A DNA stretch of 43,000 bases from JAEDES01 sp045649455 (GTDB lineage: Bacteria; Bacillota_I; Bacilli_A; RF39; UBA660): positions 1-43,000 of the forward strand of contig JAZRPV010000055.1 of the NCBI GenBank assembly GCA_045649455.1. Direction: 5' to 3'. The position numbers were made by a program, and so were the translations under genes. The notes beneath the pieces were generated by a model. That model searched no databases. It had not been told where the DNA came from and saw only the letters and a list, made by a program, of their open reading frames with translations. The first letter of the stretch is position 1, and every line of letters starts with the position of its first letter. Of this stretch, positions 1 through 7,488 are shown in pieces.

Positions 1-193
1 AAGTAGAATTTGAACTAGAACTTGATAATTTAAAATTTGTTATTCTAACATCTGCATCAACTCTTGCATAAGCATCACCTTTTATTGTCATTGTAGAGTT
101 AATTGCAGAATAAGCTACAGTTTGAAAATACAAACAAAAAAGAATTAAGAAAATTAATGAAAATAATTTTAATTTTTTATTATTCTTTTTCAT
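1..193 (-). CDS. TasA/camelysin-like secreted protein, 3' part outside window
   Basis: The first 64 codons of a minus-strand gene cut by the left edge of the window. The product begins with MKKNNKK, then a hydrophobic signal segment (about residues 8-27) and an AYSAI cleavage region. This is followed by TIKGDAYARVDADVRI, which matches the (L/I)xIxGxAxVxxxxWDI pattern after the signal peptide of the other TasA-like proteins here, except that Trp is replaced. The ATG at 193 is preferred over the in-frame ATG at 199: GGAGG lies about 9 nt before 193 but only 3 nt before 199. It is probably a cell-surface or fibre subunit processed by a SipW-type peptidase. The rest of the protein cannot be seen. 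Confidence 0.6.
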   Translation of the reverse strand, partial: MKKNNKKLKLFSLIFLILFCLYFQTVAYSAINSTMTIKGDAYARVDADVRITNFKLSSSSSNST

Positions 194-263
194 ATGCATT
201 CTCCTCCTATTATTATTTTATCTATAATAATATGTATTTGCAATAAACAAAGGATTTTTTTAT

Positions 264-298
264 CTAAAAAAGTAAAAAAGTAGACAAAAGTCTACTTT
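264..298 (-). terminator. intrinsic terminator of the trpB-DHH operon
   Basis: A 9-bp stem (AAAGTAGAC / GTCTACTTT) with a TTTT loop is followed by a T-rich tract. The DHH gene's stop codon lies inside the stem. Confidence 0.85.
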
Positions 299-1221
299 GT
301 TAACACTTCTAATATCTTAGAAATCATTTCATCAGTAATAGGATTAGTTGCTGCTTTATCATGACCTTTCCCTCCAAAAAGTTCAGCAACTGGTCTTACA
401 GCTTTACCATCTCTAACACTTCTATATGCAACTACACCAGGATCAAGTGCAATCATCATCGTAAAGTCCATATCAAACTTATTCTCTCTAAAATATTCTG
501 CAAGTTCATTACGATATTCATAAGTAATAAAAACAATTCCTGCCCTCATACCTAAAATATCTTTATAAATTATTTTATCTTTATAATATTCACATTTTAA
601 AGATATTTGTTTTTTTCGATTATCAATTAAAATTCTTTCCATAGAATTAAAATCAAAAATCTTTTCTGTTTTTAATTTATCAGTCATTAAAGAAATATAT
701 CCATCATAACCTAAAGCATCAAATAATATAGATAATTCTCTAGCTTTTTCATTATTATAAATATTTTTCCATTCCCAAGTATCATGTTGTCTTGTTAATT
801 CTACAAATTCACTTATACATTTATTATCTTTATCAATTAACCCTTCTGATACTAAATATTTATAAAATAAACTTGTACCACAACATAGTCCATCTTCATC
901 CTCTATTCTAACAGTTACAAATTTATGAGAGGTATACTTAGGATCGGCGAATGTTTTATGATGATCAAAAACTTTTACCTTTCCTTCTAATTTGCTATCC
1001 ATTGCAACTTTAGATAATACAGGATCTTCAAGACATAAATCAGTAACATAAATTCTATCGTACTGATAAATCTTATCTCCTTCGAAATAACTTTCAACTG
1101 AACTAGTCAAATCAAATGTTCCACATAGTTCATAATCAACTTCCTTAAAAGCAAGTTGGGCAAGAATTGCATTTCCCATTCCGTCAATGTCATTCTTGTG
1201 CGTAAATAATAATACTTTCAT
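292..1221 (-). CDS. DHH-family phosphoesterase
   Basis: A predicted Mn-dependent phosphodiesterase of the DHH/DHHA1 family, which includes NrnA-type nanoRNases and cyclic dinucleotide hydrolases. Visible motifs are DIDG (residues 11-14), VTD (D61), the signature DHH (86-88), and a late GGKGHDKAA (from about 283) that corresponds to the DHHA1 substrate loop. There are no membrane segments. The ATG at 1221 is chosen because GGAAGAGG lies 5 nt before it; an in-frame GTG at 1227 overlaps that site. The gene starts 21 nt after the trpB stop with no terminator between, so it is probably co-transcribed with trpB under the Trp T-box. The natural substrate (oligoribonucleotide, cyclic dinucleotide or other) cannot be told from sequence. 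Confidence 0.85.
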   Translation of the reverse strand: MKVLLFTHKNDIDGMGNAILAQLAFKEVDYELCGTFDLTSSVESYFEGDKIYQYDRIYVTDLCLEDPVLSKVAMDSKLEGKVKVFDHHKTFADPKYTSHKFVTVRIEDEDGLCCGTSLFYKYLVSEGLIDKDNKCISEFVELTRQHDTWEWKNIYNNEKARELSILFDALGYDGYISLMTDKLKTEKIFDFNSMERILIDNRKKQISLKCEYYKDKIIYKDILGMRAGIVFITYEYRNELAEYFRENKFDMDFTMMIALDPGVVAYRSVRDGKAVRPVAELFGGKGHDKAATNPITDEMISKILEVLTK

Positions 1222-1242
1222 AAACACCTCTTCCAGGCTTCA

Positions 1243-2400
1243 TTATATCATATTTATGTAATCAAATATAGTATTTAAATCTTTATCTCCTCTTCCTGAT
1301 AAATTTACAATAATAGAATCATCTTTAGAATAATTCTTGGCAATTTTTAATGCATAACTAATAGCATGAGAACTTTCAAGTGCCGGAATTATTCCTTCTA
1401 AATTAGTTGTAATTTTAAAAGCATCAACTGCTTCACTATCAGTAACATAATCATATTTCACTCTACCATTAAAACTAAGATAAGCATGTTCTGGGCCTAC
1501 TCCTGGATAATCAAGTCCTGCAGATATTGAATATGCTTCTTTTATTTCATTATTCTTATCCATCATTAAATATGTCTTCATTCCATGCATAATACCAATT
1601 TTACCTTCACTTACTGCTGCAGCATGTTCACCTGTTTCTAACCCTAAACCTCCAGCTTCAACACCAAAAATATCAATATCTTTATCTTTTATAAAATTAG
1701 AAAACAATCCAATACTATTACTTCCACCACCAACACATGCAACTAATGCTTTAGGTAGTTTACCTTCAAACTGAAGTATTTGTTTTCTTGCTTCCTTACC
1801 AATAACACTTTGAAAATATTTAACTATTTCTGGATATGGATAAGGACCAACTGCAGAACCAATTAAATAAAAGACATCTAAATTATCCTTCATATAATTA
1901 AACGCATCATCTACCGCTTCTTTTAAAGTTCCGTCAACGCTCTTTATTTCTGCTCCTAACATTTTCATCTTCGCAACATTAACGCTTTGTCTTTTAATAT
2001 CTACATCTCCCATAAAAACAGTACATTTCATATTAAACAAAGCACACACAGTTGCTGTTGCAACACCATGTTGACCTGCTCCTGTCTCACAGATAATATG
2101 TTTCTTCCCCATTCTTCTTGCAAGTAATATTTGACCTAAAGCATTATTAATTTTATGCGCTCCAGTATGATTTAAATCTTCTCTTTTTAAATATATCTTC
2201 GCACCTCCACCATATTCACTTAATCTTTTTGCATAATATAACGGTGTTGGTCTACCAATATATTCTTTTAAATAATATAAATATTCCTCTACAAATTTCT
2301 TATCTTTTTTTGCTTCTTTAAAAGCATCTCCTATTTCATCTAATACTTTCTTTACATCTCGGGATACATATTGTCCCCCAAATTTTCCATAATTTTTCAT
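1243..2400 (-). CDS. trpB: tryptophan synthase beta chain
   Basis: A PLP enzyme that condenses indole with L-serine to make L-tryptophan. At 385 residues it has the size of the usual alpha-dependent TrpB1 type. The PLP lysine is K83 in HTGAHKINNALGQ, and the phosphate-binding loop is CVGGGSNSIG near residue 220. The N-terminal GKFGGQYV and the KREDLNHTG stretch are typical. A ribosome site (AAGGAG) precedes the ATG. No trpA or other trp gene is adjacent; the next gene is a DHH phosphoesterase. A Trp T-box and a candidate Trp-rich leader peptide lie upstream, so expression should rise when charged tRNA-Trp is scarce. An orphan trpB fits indole salvage, but a distant trpA cannot be excluded. 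Confidence 0.96.
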   Translation of the reverse strand: MKNYGKFGGQYVSRDVKKVLDEIGDAFKEAKKDKKFVEEYLYYLKEYIGRPTPLYYAKRLSEYGGGAKIYLKREDLNHTGAHKINNALGQILLARRMGKKHIICETGAGQHGVATATVCALFNMKCTVFMGDVDIKRQSVNVAKMKMLGAEIKSVDGTLKEAVDDAFNYMKDNLDVFYLIGSAVGPYPYPEIVKYFQSVIGKEARKQILQFEGKLPKALVACVGGGSNSIGLFSNFIKDKDIDIFGVEAGGLGLETGEHAAAVSEGKIGIMHGMKTYLMMDKNNEIKEAYSISAGLDYPGVGPEHAYLSFNGRVKYDYVTDSEAVDAFKITTNLEGIIPALESSHAISYALKIAKNYSKDDSIIVNLSGRGDKDLNTIFDYINMI

Positions 2401-2470
2401 TTTTCTTTCTCCTTAATATAATATTTTTTCTTCTAAATTTTGGCTTACGCCACCACCAGTCACCTAACAA
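2336..2470 (-). CDS. candidate Trp-codon leader peptide upstream of trpB
   Basis: A short reading frame starting at TTG (2470), 9 nt after a strong AAGGAGG, just past the T-box terminator. It encodes MLGDWWWRKPKFRRKN and continues for 44 residues, overlapping the first 65 nt of trpB in another frame before a TGA. Codons 5-7 are three tandem TGG. The ATG between the SD and the TTG (MHIVR, stop) is only 2 nt from the SD and looks unusable. The layout resembles rtpLP of the B. subtilis anti-TRAP operon, where ribosomes stalled at tandem Trp codons leave the next ribosome site open. Whether it is translated is inferred from SD spacing and the WWW run. Confidence 0.5.
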   Translation of the reverse strand: MLGDWWWRKPKFRRKNIILRRKKNEKLWKIWGTICIPRCKESIR

Positions 2471-2483
2471 TATGCATCACCTC

Positions 2484-2736
2484 CTTCAATAAAAAAAGAT
2501 CTCATCCTAAAAAGGACAAGATCTTATAATACTCTTGTTATGCCACCTAATATAGCTTCATACATGTACCATCATACACGATCTATTGATAACGGCAAGA
2601 TCACCCGTACTACTCTAATATAATTCAAGTAGTCTCTCTTTGGCCCATTCAATAATCATCCATTACAGTTTTCCACCAACCAACTGCTCTCTATAAATCT
2701 CATAATTATTTACTTCCCCAAATCAAAGATTTATAA
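2484..2736 (-). ncRNA. T-box leader sensing uncharged tRNA-Trp
   Basis: The stem I elements are visible: AGAGAG, GGTTGGTGGAAA and the specifier region GAA-TGG-GCC, with the TGG (Trp) specifier at 2645-2647. The T-box sequence AGGTGGCATAAC carries TGGC, which complements the GCCA end of tRNA-Trp. It ends in a 13-bp terminator hairpin (AAGATCT.../...AGATCTT, about 2496-2526) with a T tract. Uncharged tRNA-Trp should stabilise the antiterminator and allow trpB transcription. Confidence 0.93.
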
Positions 2737-2740
2737 ACTT

Positions 2741-2769
2741 ATTATATTTAAAAAAATATTATCTGTCAA
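2741..2769 (-). promoter_or_regulatory. sigma-A promoter of the trpB operon
   Basis: A perfect TTGACA (2764-2769), 17-bp spacer and TATAAT (2741-2746) read leftward. The -35 lies inside the last codons of the upstream kinase gene. Confidence 0.85.
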
Positions 2770-3310
2770 ATTCATCAATTTTTTTAATAAACTCATTAGT
2801 TTGATGATACCAAGTATATATCTTCTTTTTCTTCTCTTTATAAGCATCTAATTCAGATTCTGTATAATTATAAGAACTTTTAAATCTCTCAATACAACGA
2901 TTATAACAAGTATCAATACAAGTTCTAATAACTATAACAACACCCTTTAAAATACTTATATCTTTAATACAATGAAATTGTGCACAATCAATAACAATAG
3001 TCTTATCAATATCTTTACAATAATCCAAAATATCTAAATAAATAGAATCAAAATCATTTCCTAAATCAGGTAAATCTTCATATTTTTTTCTAAAGAATAA
3101 ACCTAATTCTTTATTAAGACCACTACTATTTTTAAATCTCTTATCTGAAAAAATCTCATCAGTATCAATAATTATATAATCATCACTACTATAATTATTT
3201 TTAGCATAAGTACTTTTTCCTGATCCACTTTGACCAGTTAAATTAATAATCTTATCATTGCTTAATACTTTAATATAAGGTTCTTTATCTCTATTTAATG
3301 TAATCATCAT
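2759..3310 (-). CDS. P-loop kinase-like ATPase, function unknown
   Basis: A small AAA/adenylate-kinase-type P-loop protein of 183 residues. The Walker A motif GQSGSGKST sits near residues 26-34, and a possible Walker B-type strand (IIIDTDE) follows near residues 46-52. A later IVIDCAQ strand could hold another acidic residue. No membrane segment or signal is present. The start overlaps the stop of the upstream lipoprotein gene (ATGA), so the two are translationally coupled; a second ATG follows immediately. The substrate is not recognisable. Small orphan proteins of this type often phosphorylate nucleotides, metabolites or RNA ends, but nothing here points to one. Confidence 0.6.
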   Translation of the reverse strand: MMITLNRDKEPYIKVLSNDKIINLTGQSGSGKSTYAKNNYSSDDYIIIDTDEIFSDKRFKNSSGLNKELGLFFRKKYEDLPDLGNDFDSIYLDILDYCKDIDKTIVIDCAQFHCIKDISILKGVVIVIRTCIDTCYNRCIERFKSSYNYTESELDAYKEKKKKIYTWYHQTNEFIKKIDEFDR

Positions 3311-3723
3311 ATAGTAAATTCACATCCTATATAAAACTTATCTTCTTTTTCAAAATAAACATCTTTTATAATACGATATTTTCCTCTATTAAGTCTTCCA
3401 TAACCATGTTCCCAATTAAAATCTAGTTCTTTTTCTTCTCCAGGTTTTAATTCATATAAAGGCATATTAAAATACATATCAGCTTCTATCTTCCTCCAAG
3501 AAGAATCTTCATAAACCTCAACCTCATAAGGATCACCAAAATATAAAGACTTATCACTATTATTCTTTAATATTAAGGTAACTGTACTTCTAGTTAAAGT
3601 ATCTTCTTTAATAATAAATTCTATATCATTTTTCTCTACTTTAATATTACTTTTCTCTAAATTACTACTACATCCAGTAAGCATAAATAAACTAATTAGT
3701 ACTAATATTATTATCTTCTTCAT
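3307..3723 (-). CDS. lipoprotein with Ig-like (Big_14-type) domain
   Basis: A 138-residue membrane-anchored lipoprotein. The signal peptide MKKIIILVLISLFMLTGC ends in a lipobox with Cys18. The mature part has the pattern of a bacterial immunoglobulin-like domain: a VTLILKNNSDKSLYFGDPYE strand pair, a LKPGEEKELDFNW turn, and YGRLNRGKYRIIKD near the end. This matches the small Ig-like domain found in many Firmicute lipoproteins. The start lies 32 nt inside the 3' end of the upstream acetyltransferase gene, in another frame. The role at the surface is unknown. Confidence 0.7.
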   Translation of the reverse strand: MKKIIILVLISLFMLTGCSSNLEKSNIKVEKNDIEFIIKEDTLTRSTVTLILKNNSDKSLYFGDPYEVEVYEDSSWRKIEADMYFNMPLYELKPGEEKELDFNWEHGYGRLNRGKYRIIKDVYFEKEDKFYIGCEFTI

Positions 3724-4240
3724 TTAAATCAATCCCCACAACAACAATATCTAAATATTTATCAAATCTTTTACTTTGATATCGATCAATCTCTTTAAAT
3801 CCTAAATCATAAAATATACTTGTTCCCGGTCTATTATCTTCAAAGTCATCATATAAATAATCAATTTCCTGACTTTTAGCATAATCACATAGTAATTTTA
3901 ATCCTTCTTTACTATAACCATTCCCTCTATATTTATCTTCTATTAAAATACCACAGTCATATCTATTAACACTATTATTAAAATGATAATTAACATATCC
4001 AACAAATTCATTTAATTCTGTATCTTTTAAATATGCAAAAAATCTCTTTTCATTCATTCTTTTATTATAAACATCTTCCCATCTTTCTTTAGGAAAATCA
4101 ATACATCCTGTATCATAATGATATCCAAAATAAGAAACATCCCATCCTGCATTATAACTCATAGTCTTAGGGTCACTTTGTATTTTTTCTTCATACCAAT
4201 AATCCTCTACCTTTGGTATATAAAGTTCTAATCTTCCCAT
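3692..4240 (-). CDS. GNAT-family N-acetyltransferase
   Basis: A 182-residue protein of the Gcn5-related acyltransferase fold. The acetyl-CoA binding motif A is visible as CGILIEDKYRGNGYSKEGL (about residues 107-125), and motif B ends in SIFYDLGFKEIDR. The N-terminal half, rich in Tyr and Trp, resembles the family of GNATs that act on small molecules, but no substrate can be named. Its 3' end overlaps the start of the lipoprotein gene by 32 nt. Confidence 0.75.
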   Translation of the reverse strand: MGRLELYIPKVEDYWYEEKIQSDPKTMSYNAGWDVSYFGYHYDTGCIDFPKERWEDVYNKRMNEKRFFAYLKDTELNEFVGYVNYHFNNSVNRYDCGILIEDKYRGNGYSKEGLKLLCDYAKSQEIDYLYDDFEDNRPGTSIFYDLGFKEIDRYQSKRFDKYLDIVVVGIDLNEEDNNISTN

Positions 4241-4249
4241 AAAATCCTC

Positions 4250-4819
4250 CTAAACATAAAATATTATTCCTAAAATTCCAGATATTAAAATTATAATAAC
4301 CGGAGACATATTACTCTTAAATAATTTCTTATACATAAAATTAATTAAACCTAAAAGTATCAAAATAAATATACCAATATAATTAATATAAATAGAATCA
4401 CCAATATTAGCAAAAGATAATATTAATTCCATACCCATAATAATAACTGTACTAAGTATTAATGCAACAACACAAGGTTTCACACCATTTAAGAAATTTC
4501 TAACAACTTTTTTCTTTAATAAATTACTAATTAAACTAACTATAATTAAAATAATTATAAAAGAAGGAAGAACAACTCCAAGTGTTGCCAGTATACTACC
4601 AATTAATCCATATCTACTAGAACCAATAAATGTAGCCATATTAATCGCTATCGGACCAGGAGTAGATTCACATACTGCAATCATATTTAAAAAAGTTTCT
4701 TCAGTTAACCATCCATTCAATAAAACAGTCTCTCTAATTATAGAAATCATTCCATAACCTCCACCAAAAGAAGTTAATCCAATCTTAAAGAATGTTAAGA
4801 AAAATAATAAATATTCCAT
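4250..4819 (-). CDS. chromate transporter family subunit (short CHR, second of pair)
   Basis: A 189-residue membrane protein of the short-chain CHR family, encoded as a pair with the gene upstream. The family signature is clear: FKIGLTSFGGGYGMI near the N-terminus and CESTPGPIAINMATFIG after it, followed by about four more hydrophobic segments. Short CHR proteins work as heteropairs. Some export chromate; others are thought to carry sulfate or other anions. The start ATG overlaps the upstream stop (TAATG), with AAGGAGG just before it, so translation is coupled. Confidence 0.88.
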   Translation of the reverse strand: MEYLLFFLTFFKIGLTSFGGGYGMISIIRETVLLNGWLTEETFLNMIAVCESTPGPIAINMATFIGSSRYGLIGSILATLGVVLPSFIIILIIVSLISNLLKKKVVRNFLNGVKPCVVALILSTVIIMGMELILSFANIGDSIYINYIGIFILILLGLINFMYKKLFKSNMSPVIIILISGILGIIFYV

Positions 4820-5373
4820 TATTTAACCTCCTTCTTATTAAGAATAATCATCCCTATAAATCCACATATTAAAATAAAATATATAGATGAAAAATTAATA
4901 GAAAGAAGAGAAAACAAAATCATAAAAAACATTACTAAAGAAATAATAATTATATTAAATAAACTTTTATCTAAATTCTTATAAAATCTAATTCCCGCTC
5001 TAAGTATTAAATAAATAACCCCTATTTGTATACCTTTAAATGCATATGAAATATATTTTAATTTTAAAAATTGATCAAAATATAATGAAATAATAAACAT
5101 AATTATAAATGCCGGTAAAACAACTCCTAAAGTACAAAGAATTGATCCAAGCAATCCATTCATCTTATAACCAACATAAGTTGCACTATTAATCGCAATT
5201 GGTCCAGGAGTTGATTCTGCAATCGCAATCATATTTAAAAAATCATCTCTTTCAATCCATTTTTTCTTTTCAACTAATTCACTTTCTAAAAAAGCTATCA
5301 TTGAATAACCTCCACCAAAAGTGAATGTTCCAATCTTAAGCATAGTTAAAAATAATTCAATAAGTTTTTTCAT
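4819..5373 (-). CDS. chromate transporter family subunit (short CHR, first of pair)
   Basis: A 184-residue partner of the downstream CHR protein, with the same signatures: LKIGTFTFGGGYSMIAF and AESTPGPIAINSATYVGYK, then several membrane segments. It is the first gene of the pair. A TGATATAAT extended -10 element lies about 20 nt before its start, directly against the terminator of the previous gene. The ribosome site is AGGATG. The anion carried cannot be predicted. Confidence 0.88.
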   Translation of the reverse strand: MKKLIELFLTMLKIGTFTFGGGYSMIAFLESELVEKKKWIERDDFLNMIAIAESTPGPIAINSATYVGYKMNGLLGSILCTLGVVLPAFIIMFIISLYFDQFLKLKYISYAFKGIQIGVIYLILRAGIRFYKNLDKSLFNIIIISLVMFFMILFSLLSINFSSIYFILICGFIGMIILNKKEVK

Positions 5374-5392
5374 ACTACCACATCCTAATAAA

Positions 5393-5401
5393 ATTATATC
5401 A
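5393..5401 (-). promoter_or_regulatory. extended -10 promoter of the CHR pair
   Basis: TGATATAAT read leftward, beginning next to the T tract of the preceding terminator. No good -35 is seen. Confidence 0.55.
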
Positions 5402-5429
5402 TAAAAAAAGATTAGATGATTCTAATCTT
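5402..5429 (-). terminator. intrinsic terminator
   Basis: A 9-bp stem (AAGATTAGA / TCTAATCTT) with an ATCA loop and seven T. It overlaps the end of the gene at 5422-5718. Confidence 0.85.
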
Positions 5430-5718
5430 CTAAATATAGTATTTCTTTACCTAATCTTTTAGCATATTCAATTTCTTTTTTAGTAGATTCTCCAATATAA
5501 CCATCTACATTAACAACATATATCGCATCACTGATATCAATTCTTTTATAATGAAGTTCTCCTAATATCTTTTTATCTTCATCAGTATACTTATAATTAT
5601 CAATTCCATATACAGGTTGCAATACTATATACTTATCTTCAAGTTCTAATTCTAAAGACTTCTTTAATATCATATCTTTATATTTAAAACTTCCACATAT
5701 TGTAACAATCTTATTCAT
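5422..5718 (-). CDS. nucleoside 2-deoxyribosyltransferase-like small protein
   Basis: A 98-residue protein with a Rossmann-like pattern: an N-terminal IVTICGSFKYKD (as in VxISGS of nucleoside deoxyribosyltransferase-like and DUF4406 proteins), then HYKRIDISDAIYVVNVDGYIG and STKKEIEYAKRLGKEILY. The last part matches the S/GxxTxxExxYA helix in that fold. It is shorter than true deoxyribosyltransferases. The ATG at 5718 has AGGTGTG upstream; the GTG at 5724 does not. It follows the DUF2441 gene by 8 nt, so they are probably co-transcribed. The fold is recognisable; the activity is not established. Confidence 0.6.
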   Translation of the reverse strand: MNKIVTICGSFKYKDMILKKSLELELEDKYIVLQPVYGIDNYKYTDEDKKILGELHYKRIDISDAIYVVNVDGYIGESTKKEIEYAKRLGKEILYLED

Positions 5719-5726
5719 AATCACAC

Positions 5727-6260
5727 CTAATAAGTCTTAATAATTTCAACTACTTTTATTTTTCCATCAACTATCATTTCAGGAAACTTATCAACACCTT
5801 TTTTATTCTTTATATTATTCCAATAATCATATGCTAAAGAAATATTTTTTTCTTTATCAATACTACCTTCAAAACAATTATTCGCATCCCCTATAAAACT
5901 ATTACCATCTACTTCTAATTTTACAAGTTGAAATACTTTTCTATTTAACTTTATAAAGTAATTTGCCCATCCTTCAGCATCTTCTATATTACTAGAAACA
6001 TATAAACAATTAAGTCTAGATGGATAATTATTATATTCTTTAGATCTAACTTCTTCTAAAGCAAATTCTCTTAAAGCAACCTTTACAGGATATTCTAATT
6101 CTACACCTTTATATTTATCAGGATTATTATATATATCTAATACTTTATCTTCTAAAGCATAAACTCTATTATATACACCACTATGAGTATTTTCATTAAA
6201 TTCAATAACCTGATTTAATTCCATCTCTCTTTCTGTAACAACATGATAAACATATAACAT
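5727..6260 (-). CDS. DUF2441 family protein
   Basis: A 177-residue cytoplasmic protein resembling the DUF2441 family: YHVVTEREMELNQVIEFNENTHSGVYNRV at the start (abbreviated landmarks YHVVTER and HSGVYNRV), ALREFALEEVR in the middle, then YPSRLNCLYVS and SFIGDANNCFEGS. The family has no known function. It sits in a run of small accessory genes, 8 nt after the HD-domain gene, so it is probably part of the same transcript. GTGATATT before the ATG serves as a weak ribosome site. Confidence 0.65.
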   Translation of the reverse strand: MLYVYHVVTEREMELNQVIEFNENTHSGVYNRVYALEDKVLDIYNNPDKYKGVELEYPVKVALREFALEEVRSKEYNNYPSRLNCLYVSSNIEDAEGWANYFIKLNRKVFQLVKLEVDGNSFIGDANNCFEGSIDKEKNISLAYDYWNNIKNKKGVDKFPEMIVDGKIKVVEIIKTY

Positions 6261-6268
6261 AATATCAC

Positions 6269-6829
6269 CTACTTCATTTTAATTAATCTTTTTTCCATAT
6301 CACCATACTCATCTAAATGATAGTGAAATTTAGGATTTTGAGCCAGTAAATCCGCTCTTTTTATAATAAATAATAACTTTATATCATCAATACTAAAAGT
6401 CTCTACAAAGGCCTTTAAATCATCATTACTAATCTTACTAAAATTAATATCATGATAATAAATAAGTCTAGAAACAACATCTACTAAATCCCCAGAAATA
6501 TTATTTCTTTTACAAAAATCTAAAAAGATTTTTCTACTCTCTTCCCAATGTCCAAAGAAATGTCCAACTCCTTCACTATCCTCAGTATAAGTATTAACTT
6601 TCCCAAGATCATGAAACAATCCAACATATCTTAAAATAATATTACTAGGAAGATTATCTAATACTTTTAAAGTATGATCATATACATCATATATATGCCA
6701 CTCATTATTTTGATTAAATCCTTTACATAAACCAAGTTCTGGTATAAAAGAAAATAATTCTTCCTCATTCTCTCTAATTAATGAAGATACCTCATCACTA
6801 ACTAAAATACTTTCTAAAAACTTAATCAT
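6269..6829 (-). CDS. HD-domain phosphohydrolase
   Basis: A 186-residue metal-dependent hydrolase. The HD motif is visible: H near DVYDHTLKVL, then GLFHDLGKVNTYTED (the His-Asp pair) and a later YYHDINF and KRADLLAQN with the distal Asp. The arrangement is like the stand-alone HD domains related to the C-terminal part of tRNA nucleotidyltransferases, so a phosphatase or phosphodiesterase on a nucleotide substrate is likely. It overlaps the upstream GNAT gene by 8 nt, which implies translational coupling. The substrate is unknown. Confidence 0.75.
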   Translation of the reverse strand: MIKFLESILVSDEVSSLIRENEEELFSFIPELGLCKGFNQNNEWHIYDVYDHTLKVLDNLPSNIILRYVGLFHDLGKVNTYTEDSEGVGHFFGHWEESRKIFLDFCKRNNISGDLVDVVSRLIYYHDINFSKISNDDLKAFVETFSIDDIKLLFIIKRADLLAQNPKFHYHLDEYGDMEKRLIKMK

Positions 6830-7232
6830 TATAAATCATACCCTCTCCAAGATCAGCATCATGTCTACTAATAAAACCAAACTTTTCATAGAAACCTTCT
6901 CTATTCTTAGAAGCCCCTAAATATACTCTAACATAAGGATTAAATTTCTTATAAGATTTAACTTTATCCATTAATTTATTCATAATTAAAGTACCTATTT
7001 TCTTACCTTGATAATCAACTCTTACCATAATATCATGAATATAAATGAAACAAGCTCCATCTCCTATTAATCTTCCATATCCAATAATTTCATCATTTTC
7101 ATAAACTGATACTGAATATAATGTATTATCAAGCGCTACTTCACTAACTTCATCATCATAACAACCCCAACCTACATTATCATATAAAAAATTAAATTCT
7201 TCTATATTCTTAACATTCTCTTTAATAATCAT
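6822..7232 (-). CDS. GNAT-family N-acetyltransferase
   Basis: A 136-residue GNAT protein. Motif A is IHDIMVRVDYQGKKIGTLIMNKLM, with the Q/GxxxG/I acetyl-CoA loop at YQGKKIG; motif B is GFYEKFGFISR. The ATG at 7232 is chosen because GAGGTG lies about 7 nt before it; an in-frame GTG at 7241 would be part of that site. A TGTTATAAT extended -10 lies about 20 nt upstream. It is the first gene of a probable operon with the HD-domain, DUF2441 and deoxyribosyltransferase-like genes. Substrate unknown. Confidence 0.78.
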   Translation of the reverse strand: MIIKENVKNIEEFNFLYDNVGWGCYDDEVSEVALDNTLYSVSVYENDEIIGYGRLIGDGACFIYIHDIMVRVDYQGKKIGTLIMNKLMDKVKSYKKFNPYVRVYLGASKNREGFYEKFGFISRHDADLGEGMIYND

Positions 7233-7251
7233 TAGTATCACCTCTAATAAA

Positions 7252-7260
7252 ATTATAACA
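7252..7260 (-). promoter_or_regulatory. extended -10 promoter
   Basis: TGTTATAAT read leftward, abutting the T tract of the terminator at 7262-7286. The surrounding bases are nearly the same as at 5393-5401. Confidence 0.55.
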
Positions 7261-7261
7261 T

Positions 7262-7286
7262 AAAAAAAGAAGAATTATTTCTTCTT
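7262..7286 (-). terminator. intrinsic terminator
   Basis: A 6-bp stem (GAAGAA / TTCTTC) with an AAAT-type loop and a run of seven T. It overlaps the stop of the small membrane protein gene. Confidence 0.7.
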
Positions 7287-7481
7287 ATTCTTCTTACCTG
7301 CATCCATAATAGTACCAAGTAATAATCCAAAACATAGACCCATACTCATACCTATAGGAATACTATCTAATGATGAACCAATACACATACCAACACTCAT
7401 ACCTAAACACATCATTATAGGTACCCAAGTTGATACATCATCTTTTATTTCAATTACAAATTTCTTTTTATTCTTCTTCAT
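7275..7481 (-). CDS. small glycine-rich membrane protein
   Basis: A 68-residue protein with Lys-rich ends (MKKNKKK at the start, GKKNKKK at the end) and two hydrophobic helices, about residues 18-35 and 42-60. The helices hold repeated G-xxx-G spacing (GMSVGMCIGSS, GMSMGLCFGLLLG), a glycine-zipper style that favours helix packing or oligomers. It is 7 nt downstream of a GNAT gene. A small membrane protein of unknown function. The good start context and own terminator argue that it is real. Confidence 0.6.
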   Translation of the reverse strand: MKKNKKKFVIEIKDDVSTWVPIMMCLGMSVGMCIGSSLDSIPIGMSMGLCFGLLLGTIMDAGKKNKKK

Positions 7482-7488
7482 AAAACAC

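Noticed and set aside
361..555. Plus-strand open frame inside the DHH gene
   Set aside because: Low-complexity composition, no ribosome site, and fully antisense to a well-supported gene.
2462..2479. ATG-start frame MHIVR just before the WWW leader
   Set aside because: The ATG is only 2 nt from AAGGAGG, and the frame ends after five codons. The TTG 9 nt from the SD is the better start.
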